From an uncultured Sphingomonas sp. (GTDB lineage Bacteria > Pseudomonadota > Alphaproteobacteria > Sphingomonadales > Sphingomonadaceae): 64,000 bases of DNA. Below, piece by piece: positions 7,363 to 14,006 of the stretch (its first letter is position 1; every line of letters starts with the position of its first letter). The stretch is from assembly GCF_913777625.1 (NCBI RefSeq), contig NZ_CAJYTI010000020.1, positions 248,001-312,000 of the forward strand, in the 5' to 3' direction. A program made the position numbers and the translations under genes. The notes under the pieces were generated by a model that saw only the letters and a list, made by a program, of their open reading frames with translations, was not told where the DNA came from and made no database searches.

Positions 7363-8714
7363 CCGACCCACTCCGCTGCGACGTCTGACCACTGGAAGGG
7401 CGGAATGCGTGCCGGGCGGCCCGCATGCGCCTCGGGCCCGCGCCATGTCGGCGGACCGGCATAGGCGCCGCACCCCCACGCCACCCCCGCATCCAGCGCC
7501 ATCTCCGCCTGGGCCGGCGCATCCACGCCCTCGGCCGCGACGATCGGCGCCAGTACGGCGGCAAGCGCGACAAACTGACGAAACAATGCGAGATCCCGCC
7601 CCCCGCGACCCGCCAGCCGGATCAGGAACGGATCGAGCATGATGACATCGGGCCGCAGCGCCAGGAGTCCGGCAAACGCCACCTGCCCGCCACCGAAGCC
7701 GTGCAGCACGATCTTGCAGCCGAGCCGGCGCAGCTGATCGGCCAGTTCGGCCGCGCCGCCGGGTGAAAGGGCGAACTGCCCGCAATCAATCGCGATGAGC
7801 AGGCGCTCCGCCCGCGCACGCTGCATGGCAAATTGGGACATCACACCATCCCACCATGCGGATCGCCGAAAACTGATCGCCGAGACCGATACGCATACCG
7901 CCCGCCCGCCGCTGCGCGCGACATGGTCCATCGCAAGCCGCACCAGCAACTGATCGAAGGCGGCAACCAGTTGCAGGCGCTCCAGGGCGCGATACCCGGC
8001 CTCCCGATCGATGACCTCGCCGACCACGCCCGGAATGGCGGCGACGGCGCGCATGTACAGCAGCGCGTCGTCATCGATCGCGCGAACCGGCTCCCAGGCG
8101 AACTGGAGTTCCCCCGACGCCAGCGCCGCATAGTGCCCGGCCGCCAGCGCCATGTCGCGCCGCACCCATTCCGATCGGGAGAATTGGGGCACGCTTCCGT
8201 CCCGCGGATGCGGCAGAAGGTTGCGCGCCTCGATCATCAAGTGATGCAGCACATCCTTGTCGTCACAGCGCGGCCCAGCATCGACCGCGCTCCACGACAG
8301 CGCGACATGCAGGTCCGGACCCGGTCCGGAGATCGGCTGGGACCCCAGCGCGAGGAGCCAGGAACCAACCTCCCCGCGCAGGAAATCATGCGACCCGGCA
8401 CCGACTTCGGTGGCCGCACGCACCACGAAGCAGAATTCGTCCGGCGATTGCACGACGCACTCGCCGGCAACCGCAGAAGACGAGGCCAGCCGGCCTTGCA
8501 GCGCATGCCAGACCGCGCTGGAAGCCTCCATCGCCGCAGCACTGCCGAAAACGATACGGATCAAGTCGAGATTGTCGATGCGGACGACGACCGCCAATGC
8601 CGCCCATGCCGCATTGGGTGCGTAGGCAGCATCGAGCGGCGCGGCATGAACGACGTCCGCGCGGGCGCTCAGCCCCCGATCGAAACGCCGCCAGAACCTC
8701 CCAACCCGCATCAT
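7359..8714 (-). CDS. Degenerate GGDEF/EAL-type protein, probably catalytically inactive
   Basis: 451 residues from the ATG at 8714 (GGCGGGG just upstream); an in-frame ATG at 8750 exists but has no ribosome site. Residues from about 30 to 170 look like a decayed GGDEF domain with no GGDEF loop. About 190-440 follow the EAL plan: YMRAVAAIPG stands where E-x-L-x-RW would be, LHGFGGGQVAFAGLLALRPD replaces DDFGTGYSSL, and VAAEGVDAPAQAEMALDAG matches the loop-6/helix region. The EAL motif and the metal-binding DD are absent, so hydrolysis of c-di-GMP is unlikely; a binding or scaffold role is possible. It is the first gene of the adhesin operon, ending in an ATGA overlap. Confidence 0.78.
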   Translation of the reverse strand: MMRVGRFWRRFDRGLSARADVVHAAPLDAAYAPNAAWAALAVVVRIDNLDLIRIVFGSAAAMEASSAVWHALQGRLASSSAVAGECVVQSPDEFCFVVRAATEVGAGSHDFLRGEVGSWLLALGSQPISGPGPDLHVALSWSAVDAGPRCDDKDVLHHLMIEARNLLPHPRDGSVPQFSRSEWVRRDMALAAGHYAALASGELQFAWEPVRAIDDDALLYMRAVAAIPGVVGEVIDREAGYRALERLQLVAAFDQLLVRLAMDHVARSGGRAVCVSVSAISFRRSAWWDGVMSQFAMQRARAERLLIAIDCGQFALSPGGAAELADQLRRLGCKIVLHGFGGGQVAFAGLLALRPDVIMLDPFLIRLAGRGGRDLALFRQFVALAAVLAPIVAAEGVDAPAQAEMALDAGVAWGCGAYAGPPTWRGPEAHAGRPARIPPFQWSDVAAEWVG

Positions 8715-8757
8715 CGTCCCCGCCACCGTACGGGAGGAACACCCCCCCATGGCGAGA

Positions 8758-8778
8758 CGGAATAACTAGTTCTGTTAC
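8758..8778 (+). repeat. Inverted repeat, left arm (candidate recombination site)
   Basis: CGGAATAACTAGTT here is the exact reverse complement of 9593-9606, and the match extends to 19 of 21 bp against 9586-9606. The site can be read as an arm GAATAAC, a 7-bp core TAGTTCT and an opposite arm GTTAC, the layout expected for a tyrosine-recombinase crossover site. It lies between the adhesin operon's first gene and the recombinase gene. Confidence 0.7.
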
Positions 8779-8790
8779 ATGGTTGGACGA

Positions 8791-8820
8791 TTGCGGTTTA
8801 CGGCAACGCTCTGATATTAC
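8791..8820 (+). promoter_or_regulatory. Possible sigma70-like promoter for the recombinase gene
   Basis: TTGCGG (8791-8796), 18 bp, then TATTAC (8815-8820), 28 bp before the ATG at 8848. The match to consensus is only moderate. It lies inside the segment bounded by the inverted repeats, so inversion would point it towards the other flank. Confidence 0.3.
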
Positions 8821-8847
8821 GTACAAATCAAACGATGGGTCGAAAAC

Positions 8848-9465
8848 ATGCAGCACATGATATATGATTCGAACGGCCAGCGAAAATATCTTACGACTTC
8901 GGAAAGAACCGCATTCTTAAAAGCCGCGAAAAACTTTGATGTCAGCACTTTCACGCTCTGCTGGCTTATTTCTGCAACCGGCTGCCGTATTTCCGAGGCC
9001 TTGTCGCTCACCACGAAAAGCATCGATATCCAGGCAAGATTGATCGTTATAGAATGCCTCAAAAAACGAAAGCGCGGCGTATTCCGAAGCATCCCAGTTC
9101 CCTTGGAGCTCATCAACTTCATTCTTGATGCCCATGATTTGCGAGCGCATGTCATGCAAGGGCGGGAAGCCTTGCGATTATGGACCTTTTCGCGGGTCAC
9201 CGCGTATCGCCGAATTCGCAAAGTGATGGCTGCTGCAGGATTGAGTGGATCGCATGCAATGCCCAAAGGTCTCCGCCACTGCTTCGGCGTTGCCGCCATT
9301 CAATCGCAAGTGCCGCTGAACCTGGTGCAGCGATGGCTCGGGCACGCCGACATGCGCACGACCGCTATTTACGCCAGCGCCACCGGCCCGGAGGAGCGAA
9401 GCATCGCGCGACGCATGTGGCGGGCAAGTGCCATGACTTTCCCGGATCTATCGCAACGCGCCTGA
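8848..9465 (+). CDS. Small tyrosine recombinase (FimB/FimE-sized)
   Basis: 205 residues, only a catalytic domain, as in FimB/FimE-type invertases. Catalytic residues visible: Arg47 in TGCRISEALSL, a basic beta-hairpin (LKKRKRGVFR, 71-80) carrying the likely Lys, Arg143 in PKGLRHCFG, His166 in LGHADMRTT and nucleophile Tyr175 in AIYAS. The usual His of the HxxR motif is Lys140, a variant seen in some integrases. Start ATG 8848 or 8857; neither has a strong ribosome site. There are no phage or plasmid genes around it. It is transcribed away from the adhesin operon and sits inside an 807-bp segment bounded by inverted repeats, which fits a site-specific inversion system better than an integrated prophage. 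Confidence 0.9.
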   Translation: MQHMIYDSNGQRKYLTTSERTAFLKAAKNFDVSTFTLCWLISATGCRISEALSLTTKSIDIQARLIVIECLKKRKRGVFRSIPVPLELINFILDAHDLRAHVMQGREALRLWTFSRVTAYRRIRKVMAAAGLSGSHAMPKGLRHCFGVAAIQSQVPLNLVQRWLGHADMRTTAIYASATGPEERSIARRMWRASAMTFPDLSQRA

Positions 9466-9585
9466 ACGGGCACTCGCAAGGCTGGACCTGGCGTCGGGAA
9501 CGCGCAAAACGCCGGGCCTCCGGCGCCTTCCAGCCGCTTCGAACGCGCTATATGCCCGGATTTTACGGCGCCACGCTTGCGCCGC

Positions 9586-9606
9586 GAAACAAAACTAGTT
9601 ATTCCG
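9586..9606 (-). repeat. Inverted repeat, right arm (candidate recombination site)
   Basis: Partner of 8758-8778 in opposite orientation; identical for AACTAGTTATTCCG (9593-9606), with two mismatches in the next seven inner bases. No target-site duplication is evident outside the two arms, which argues against simple transposon ends. Confidence 0.7.
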
Positions 9607-10318
9607 CTTCAAGAAATTATGCGTAAACCTTTGATATTTCAACGATCTTTCAAAACCCCTTTGTGTACGCATGATGAATAGCGGCACGATCGCCAGCGTC
9701 AATCCACCAATGCGTCCACATAGACCAAAGTCCATATGCACAAACAGTGCAGATGGTAAGAACAGCTGTACGCAGCAATATGTTTTTTGAACAATGCTTA
9801 GTATACGATAATTCTTATTAGATCGCTCATTTTATAAACATTGAACAGTTATCACAAGCGATACGATAGTACTGATGACCAGGCGGCGTGCTATCTCCAA
9901 GCTTCATGTCTGCTTTGTTTCGCGTCATCTGCAATCGGCACCTCCGAAACCGTCGCGGCAATTCGTAACGCTTTGCGTACCGATGCTGGACATTGTATTA
10001 GGTTACGCTACGTCCAGGCCGTTTTCGAGGCATCATGGCGTTCGAAATACGCCGCGCCAACATGATCGGGTCCGGCACGTCGGACATTTCACCGGAAGAG
10101 TCGCGAACCACGCCCCTGCCGATCGCAGCGGGAACGGTCCGCGATGTACGGAAGCCGCGATGGCGACGTCCTGCGACGCCTTCAGAGAATAGGGGGCAGG
10201 ACATCAGCGCGCGCCGACGCGATGTCCGTCGCCGCGTGCGATTCCGCCACACCGCCCTCCCCGACCTCGTGTGTCGGCGGCGCCGGGCACGATCCGTCCG
10301 TGGCCGCGGTCGCCCAGC
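9607..10318. other. Gene-free AT-rich gap between the recombinase and the response regulator
   Basis: No credible gene on either strand. Base composition up to about 9860 is clearly AT-richer than the surroundings. A short inverted repeat ATGCGTA (9619-9625) / TACGCAT (9666-9672), extendable to 9 of 10, lies 12 bp outside the right recombination arm. The gap is 3' of both flanking genes. Promoters reading into the invertible segment could lie here, but I cannot identify one. Confidence 0.5.
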
Positions 10319-10918
10319 TCAGACAATCCGTTGCAGCTGACGCGACAGGTCCACCAGGGTAGTGACGCCCATCTTCTTCATGACCCGGGCGCGATGCACC
10401 TTCACGGTGCTCTCGGCCCGGCCCGAACGATAGGCGACCTGCTTGTTCCGCAAGCCGCTCGCGAGCAGATGCGCAATCTCCCGCTCCGCTTCGGTAAGGC
10501 TCTGGTAGGCGCGCGTCGCCGCCTGCAGCTGCACCTTGTCGAGTTGCCCGATATACAGCCGCTCGAACGCGCCATCCACGGCATCGATCAACGCCTGCGG
10601 GCGAAACGGCTTGACGAGAAACTCGTACGCCCCCGCCTTCATCGCGGCCACGGCATCTTCGACATAGGCGACCCCGCTCATGAAGATGATCTGCACGCTG
10701 CTGCAGCCCTGCAGCTTCTGCTGGAGTCGAAGGCCGCTGACGCCCTTCAGACGCAAGTCGATGACCAGCACGCCCGTCGGTTCGGGATGGCTCGTCAGGA
10801 AGGCATCCGCCGTCGGATAGGCGTGGGCGTCATAGCCGACTTTCAGCAGCAACTGGGTCAGCTCCTCACACATGAGCTCATCGTCGTCGACGACGAAGAC
10901 CGGGCGCCCCGGGGTCAA
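10319..10918 (-). CDS. FixJ/NarL-type response regulator
   Basis: 199 residues from a TTG start whose last two bases form the histidine kinase stop (TTGA overlap), with GGAG 7 nt upstream; the in-frame ATG further up lies inside the kinase gene. Receiver domain: acidic pocket D11-D13 (VFVVDDDE), phospho-acceptor D54 (VLVIDLRL), conserved Lys in FLVKPFRP. C-terminal LuxR-type HTH: LTEAEREIAHLLASG, NKQVAYRSGRAESTVKVHRARVMKKMG. FixJ-like regulators bind DNA as dimers after phosphorylation. It is co-transcribed with the kinase. The adhesin operon about 1.6 kb away on the same strand is a plausible target, but no binding site can be proven here. Confidence 0.9.
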   Translation of the reverse strand: MTPGRPVFVVDDDELMCEELTQLLLKVGYDAHAYPTADAFLTSHPEPTGVLVIDLRLKGVSGLRLQQKLQGCSSVQIIFMSGVAYVEDAVAAMKAGAYEFLVKPFRPQALIDAVDGAFERLYIGQLDKVQLQAATRAYQSLTEAEREIAHLLASGLRNKQVAYRSGRAESTVKVHRARVMKKMGVTTLVDLSRQLQRIV

Positions 10919-11763
10919 GACGCATCTCCATGGCGCGCGATCGCGACCGGCAGCGCCACCGTGACGCACAGCCCTCCACCCGCACGATCATCGAAGGAAA
11001 GCGCGCCTCCAAGGCGCTCCACCAGACTGCCGCAGATGCGAAGCCCGAGGCCTGCGCCACCGCCGCCCGCCGCGCCCCATCGCAACTGGGAGCCGGGCAC
11101 CCTCTGCCGGCGGTGATCGTGCAAGCCACGGCCATCGTCCTCGATACGGAGGTGGCACCATCCGTCGCGCGCGGCAGTCACGGCCATGACGATATTGCTG
11201 CATCCTGCGTGCCGGATGGCGTTGTCGACAAGGTTCATGACGATCCGGGAGATCCACCCTCGATCACACGCCACGACCACCGGCGTGTCGGGATCGATCG
11301 CAAGATGGAGCCGGGCGGATACCGCCTCCGCCTTGAGCTCGAGCAGCAGGAACAGTTCCTGCAGCAGCAGCCGGAGGTCGACAGGCGCCACCGTCCGCCC
11401 CCCGTCATGCACGTCTACAGCATGGAGGAACAAAAGGTCCTCGAGCAGGGTGACCAGGTGCTCGGCCGCGATGCGCACCCGGTCCGCGTCGCGCCTGCAT
11501 TCGGCCGCGAGACTCGCGGTCTCCGAGAGACGGAGTGCAGCCAAGATCAAGCTGCCGACAGGCGAACGGATCTCGTGGCACATTTCGGCAAGCAGGTCTG
11601 CCGTGCGCGCGCCCGGACCATCGTGTGCGCCCGCCTCCGCAGCGGAATGATGGAAGAAGGCGCTGCAGCCCGCAGCCTCCGAACAGTTTCGCCCCTTCTC
11701 GCAACCGGCACCGCGGCTTTGGCCTCGTTCACGACCGACAGGCATTCCGACGGGCCCCTTCAC
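10915..11763 (-). CDS. Soluble hybrid-type sensor histidine kinase partner of the FixJ-like regulator
   Basis: 282 residues. H-box EMCHEIRSPVGSL with His at about 63; N-box VMNLVDNAIRHAG; G1 IEDDGRGL; G2 GGAGLGLRICGSL, a complete HisKA plus HATPase_c core. There is no membrane segment and no recognisable sensor domain: the first 50 residues are low-complexity and the true start may lie further in. The kinase is therefore cytoplasmic, sensing an internal signal or acting with an unseen partner. It overlaps the regulator by 4 nt, which fixes the pair as cognate. No receiver domain is present, so despite its compactness it is an orthodox kinase. Confidence 0.88.
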   Translation of the reverse strand: MKGPVGMPVGRERGQSRGAGCEKGRNCSEAAGCSAFFHHSAAEAGAHDGPGARTADLLAEMCHEIRSPVGSLILAALRLSETASLAAECRRDADRVRIAAEHLVTLLEDLLFLHAVDVHDGGRTVAPVDLRLLLQELFLLLELKAEAVSARLHLAIDPDTPVVVACDRGWISRIVMNLVDNAIRHAGCSNIVMAVTAARDGWCHLRIEDDGRGLHDHRRQRVPGSQLRWGAAGGGGAGLGLRICGSLVERLGGALSFDDRAGGGLCVTVALPVAIARHGDAS

Positions 11764-12370
11764 AACCGACGCTCATTCCCACTTCCACGTCTAATACAGA
11801 TGTACCACCTTATATAGCATAATATACCACACAAATCGTACGACTGTACTGTTTTGTCGGCCTGGGGGAATGAGCGGGCGAGTAGCATAAGGCGGTTCAG
11901 CCGGGGCAAGGCGCGCGTCGCGTGCAGGGTCGCGCACCGCCGTACGGCGGAGGGGGTGTACGGATGTTCGGCGGGAGGGGTCGCGCTGGGAATTGGCGAC
12001 CTGGTTCAGGCGCTGCACATGGCCCATCTCGAGCACCAACGCCGCAGGGCAGGGCGGAGGGAAACGCCCCGCCCACGGCTTCCGCTCGATCTTGAAAACC
12101 TCGTAGCGAAAGCGCCAGCGCAATACCCGCAGGGCTGTATGAAGATACGGGCCGGCGCCGTCCGACAGCCGATCGGGCGATCGCGCGGCTTCTGTGCACG
12201 GAGCTCGACGACGCTGGCATGGTGGGCCGCGCCTCCTGCGAGGCCCATGGTCCACCGATTCGCGCCCGGGCCTTCCTGGGCCTTAGCGGAACAACGGGAA
12301 AAACCAGGGGACCATCACCGCGATGTTATCGCAGTGTCCCGCGGCTCTCCGCGATCTTGTCACTGTGCAT
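11764..12370. other. Gap without a confident gene
   Basis: Between the kinase start and tRNA-Leu. The first 90 bp (to about 11855) are AT-rich (TTATATAGCATAATATACC) and may hold the kinase promoter. A minus-strand frame at 11791-12255 includes a protein-like stretch (RWRFRYEVFKIERKPWAGRF), but the rest is Arg/Pro-rich out-of-frame type sequence. I do not call it. Confidence 0.4.
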
Positions 12371-12455
12371 TGGTGCCCCTGGCCGGACTCGAACCAGCAT
12401 GCCTTGCGGCGTTCGATTTTGAGTCGAATGCGTCTACCAATTTCGCCACAGGGGC
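12371..12455 (-). tRNA. tRNA-Leu (anticodon CAA)
   Basis: 85 nt with encoded CCA. The acceptor arm pairs GCCCCTG with CAGGGGC; the anticodon stem TTCGA/TCGAA closes the loop CTCAAAA, giving CAA; a variable arm and GGTTCGAGTCC T-arm are present. No duplicated 3' end nearby suggests that no island is integrated here. Confidence 0.95.
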
Positions 12456-12505
12456 AGCGAAGGATGCGCACGGCTAGACGAAGCGTAGCCGCGCCGCAAC
12501 CCGCT

Positions 12506-13345
12506 TCATGTCTCCTCGCGTACCTGCGCATGCGCCAGCAATGCGAACAGCACCGATCCGCCGAGGATGTTGCCGAGCAGCGCCGGCGCCAGGAAACCGC
12601 CCAGCACCCAGCCGAGGCTCGCCTCGCCGGCCAGCCACAGTATCCACGCTTCCACCGCGCCCGCGACGACGTGCGCGAACTCGCCGAGCGAGATGAAATA
12701 GGTGCAGAACACCAGCACGAGGAACTCCTGCCGCCTGGCCCCCGGCAGCGACCAGGCGATCCCTGCCATCAGGAACCCCGCCGGCACCGCCGCCCGCACC
12801 GCGCCCCAGCCGGAAAGTTCGAGCAGGCTGCGCGAGGTATCGAGCATCGCCTTGGTGCTCGCCGGCGTGCCGACCCAACCCTCGGTCGCCAGATAGGCGA
12901 TGAACAGCGTGCCGACGAGATTGGCCGCAAGGACCAGCCCCCATAGCCGGCCCAGCCGGGCGACATTGCGGAGCGACGGGTTCGCGGCGACGGGGATCAC
13001 TGCGGACAGCGTGCTTTCGGTGAACAGCTGCAGGCGCCCGAGCACGACGATGACGAAGCCGAGGCAATAGCCGATGCTCGCCACCGGCAGCCGCCAGGGG
13101 GCATCCGGCAAATGGCTTTCGATCAGCCCGCGCCCGAGCACCGACCCGGCCATCGCCACCCCGGCAACGACGCCGGAGAAGAACAGCGAACTCGCCGGCC
13201 GATCGAGTTCCTCGTCGCCCTGCCGTCGAATAACCTCATGGATGACGCGAGACGACGCCGCCTCGCGTTCCTGGACGTCCTCTTCCTCGTCGGGGGGAAG
13301 ATCGGGCTGCTCGCCATCGGGCGCTTCGTTTCGGGGCTGTTGCAC
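12506..13345 (-). CDS. Formate/nitrite transporter family protein (YfdC-like)
   Basis: 279 residues from a GTG at 13345; an in-frame ATG at 13477 would overlap the upstream lipoprotein gene and add an unnatural N-terminus. An acidic, cytoplasmic N-terminus (DLPPDEEEDVQEREAASSRVIHEVIRRQG) precedes about six membrane segments: LFFSGVVAGVAMAGSVLG, IGYCLGFVIVVLGRLQLF, GLVLAANLVGTLFIAYLA and others. ASSLFFSGVVAG and QLFTESTLSAVIPV are typical of the FNT family, which forms pentameric channels for small anions. The acidic extension matches the YfdC subgroup, whose substrate is not established. No Shine-Dalgarno stands out at the GTG. Confidence 0.82.
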   Translation of the reverse strand: MQQPRNEAPDGEQPDLPPDEEEDVQEREAASSRVIHEVIRRQGDEELDRPASSLFFSGVVAGVAMAGSVLGRGLIESHLPDAPWRLPVASIGYCLGFVIVVLGRLQLFTESTLSAVIPVAANPSLRNVARLGRLWGLVLAANLVGTLFIAYLATEGWVGTPASTKAMLDTSRSLLELSGWGAVRAAVPAGFLMAGIAWSLPGARRQEFLVLVFCTYFISLGEFAHVVAGAVEAWILWLAGEASLGWVLGGFLAPALLGNILGGSVLFALLAHAQVREET

Positions 13346-13422
13346 GGGGGAGGAACGCGGAGGCGCACGCGAGGTTGCTCCTGATCGATCCAGAGACGGA
13401 AGGAATGGCTGGACGCGGGTGG

Positions 13423-13815
13423 TTAGCTGCCGTTCAGAAGATCTTGAGGGACAGGTACTACAGGCGCTCCATCGCACACTACCTCCTCCACCTTACCTGC
13501 TACTGGATCGAAGACCAGAGAAACTTCGGTGCAGCCAGCATCCATAAGTCTAGGCACCTGCTCAGAATCCTGCACCCATGTGCGCTCACCGCCTTTCCAA
13601 GACGGCGGAGCGTCAACCGCCGCAATATATATGCCTCGCACTTTTCCGTCGCGCCGGAAAGCATAGTACCTCACAAACTCATGCAGAGGGGCAGCTCCAC
13701 TCGGCAACTGAACCTGCTTCTCAATTTTGTCCATTATCGCCTCTTCCCTGCCTCCTGATCTCGGAGAGCAGCCCAAGAGGCAGAACATGATGGGTAAGAC
13801 GAGCAAGTTGTTCAT
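13423..13815 (-). CDS. Putative lipoprotein, function unknown
   Basis: 130 residues. ATG at 13815 has GGAG 7 nt upstream. The N-terminus MNNLLVLPIMFCLLGC is a lipoprotein signal with the lipobox LLGC. The mature part (RYYAFRRDGKVRGIYIAAVDAP, then CTEVSLVFDPVAGKVEEVVCDG) is compact and slightly basic to neutral; two Cys in the C-terminal half could pair. No family recognised. It follows yifB and a 42-codon frame on the same strand. Confidence 0.75.
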   Translation of the reverse strand: MNNLLVLPIMFCLLGCSPRSGGREEAIMDKIEKQVQLPSGAAPLHEFVRYYAFRRDGKVRGIYIAAVDAPPSWKGGERTWVQDSEQVPRLMDAGCTEVSLVFDPVAGKVEEVVCDGAPVVPVPQDLLNGS

Positions 13816-13870
13816 CCGTGCACTCCCCCATGCAAATTGAACGGCTGCAATTGGGGCGAAAAGCGCCTTT

Positions 13871-13999
13871 CTACCCGCGGTATGCAAGCAGCACACAGAC
13901 GATACCGCCCGCAGCGATCATCCCTACCCACAGCTTCCACGTCCCGCGATCCGGTCCGCCGATTGCCCCGAGATATTCCAGGATCGCCTCGATCAGCAT
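13871..13999 (-). CDS. Possible 42-aa membrane peptide downstream of yifB
   Basis: ATG at 13999, 7 bp after the yifB stop, opens a 42-codon frame: MLIEAILEYLGAIGGPDRGT, then WKLWVGMIAAGGIVCVLLAY. It has one clear membrane segment after a short polar start. The close spacing, same strand and sensible composition support it; AAGGG precedes the ATG by only a few bases, so initiation is uncertain. Confidence 0.5.
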   Translation of the reverse strand: MLIEAILEYLGAIGGPDRGTWKLWVGMIAAGGIVCVLLAYRG

Positions 14000-14006
14000 C
14001 GGCCCT

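Noticed and set aside
8758..9606. Inverted repeats as ends of a transposon carrying the recombinase
   Set aside because: No target-site duplication next to the arms, and tyrosine recombinases do not normally use terminal inverted repeats; kept as a possible alternative only.
11791..12255. 154-codon minus-strand frame with a protein-like stretch RWRFRYEVFKIERK
   Set aside because: Only a short part looks protein-like; start, composition and lack of a ribosome site argue against it. It could be a gene remnant.
12371..12455. tRNA-Leu as an attachment site for an island including the recombinase
   Set aside because: No duplicated tRNA 3' end was found near the recombinase, which is 3 kb away and lacks other mobile genes.
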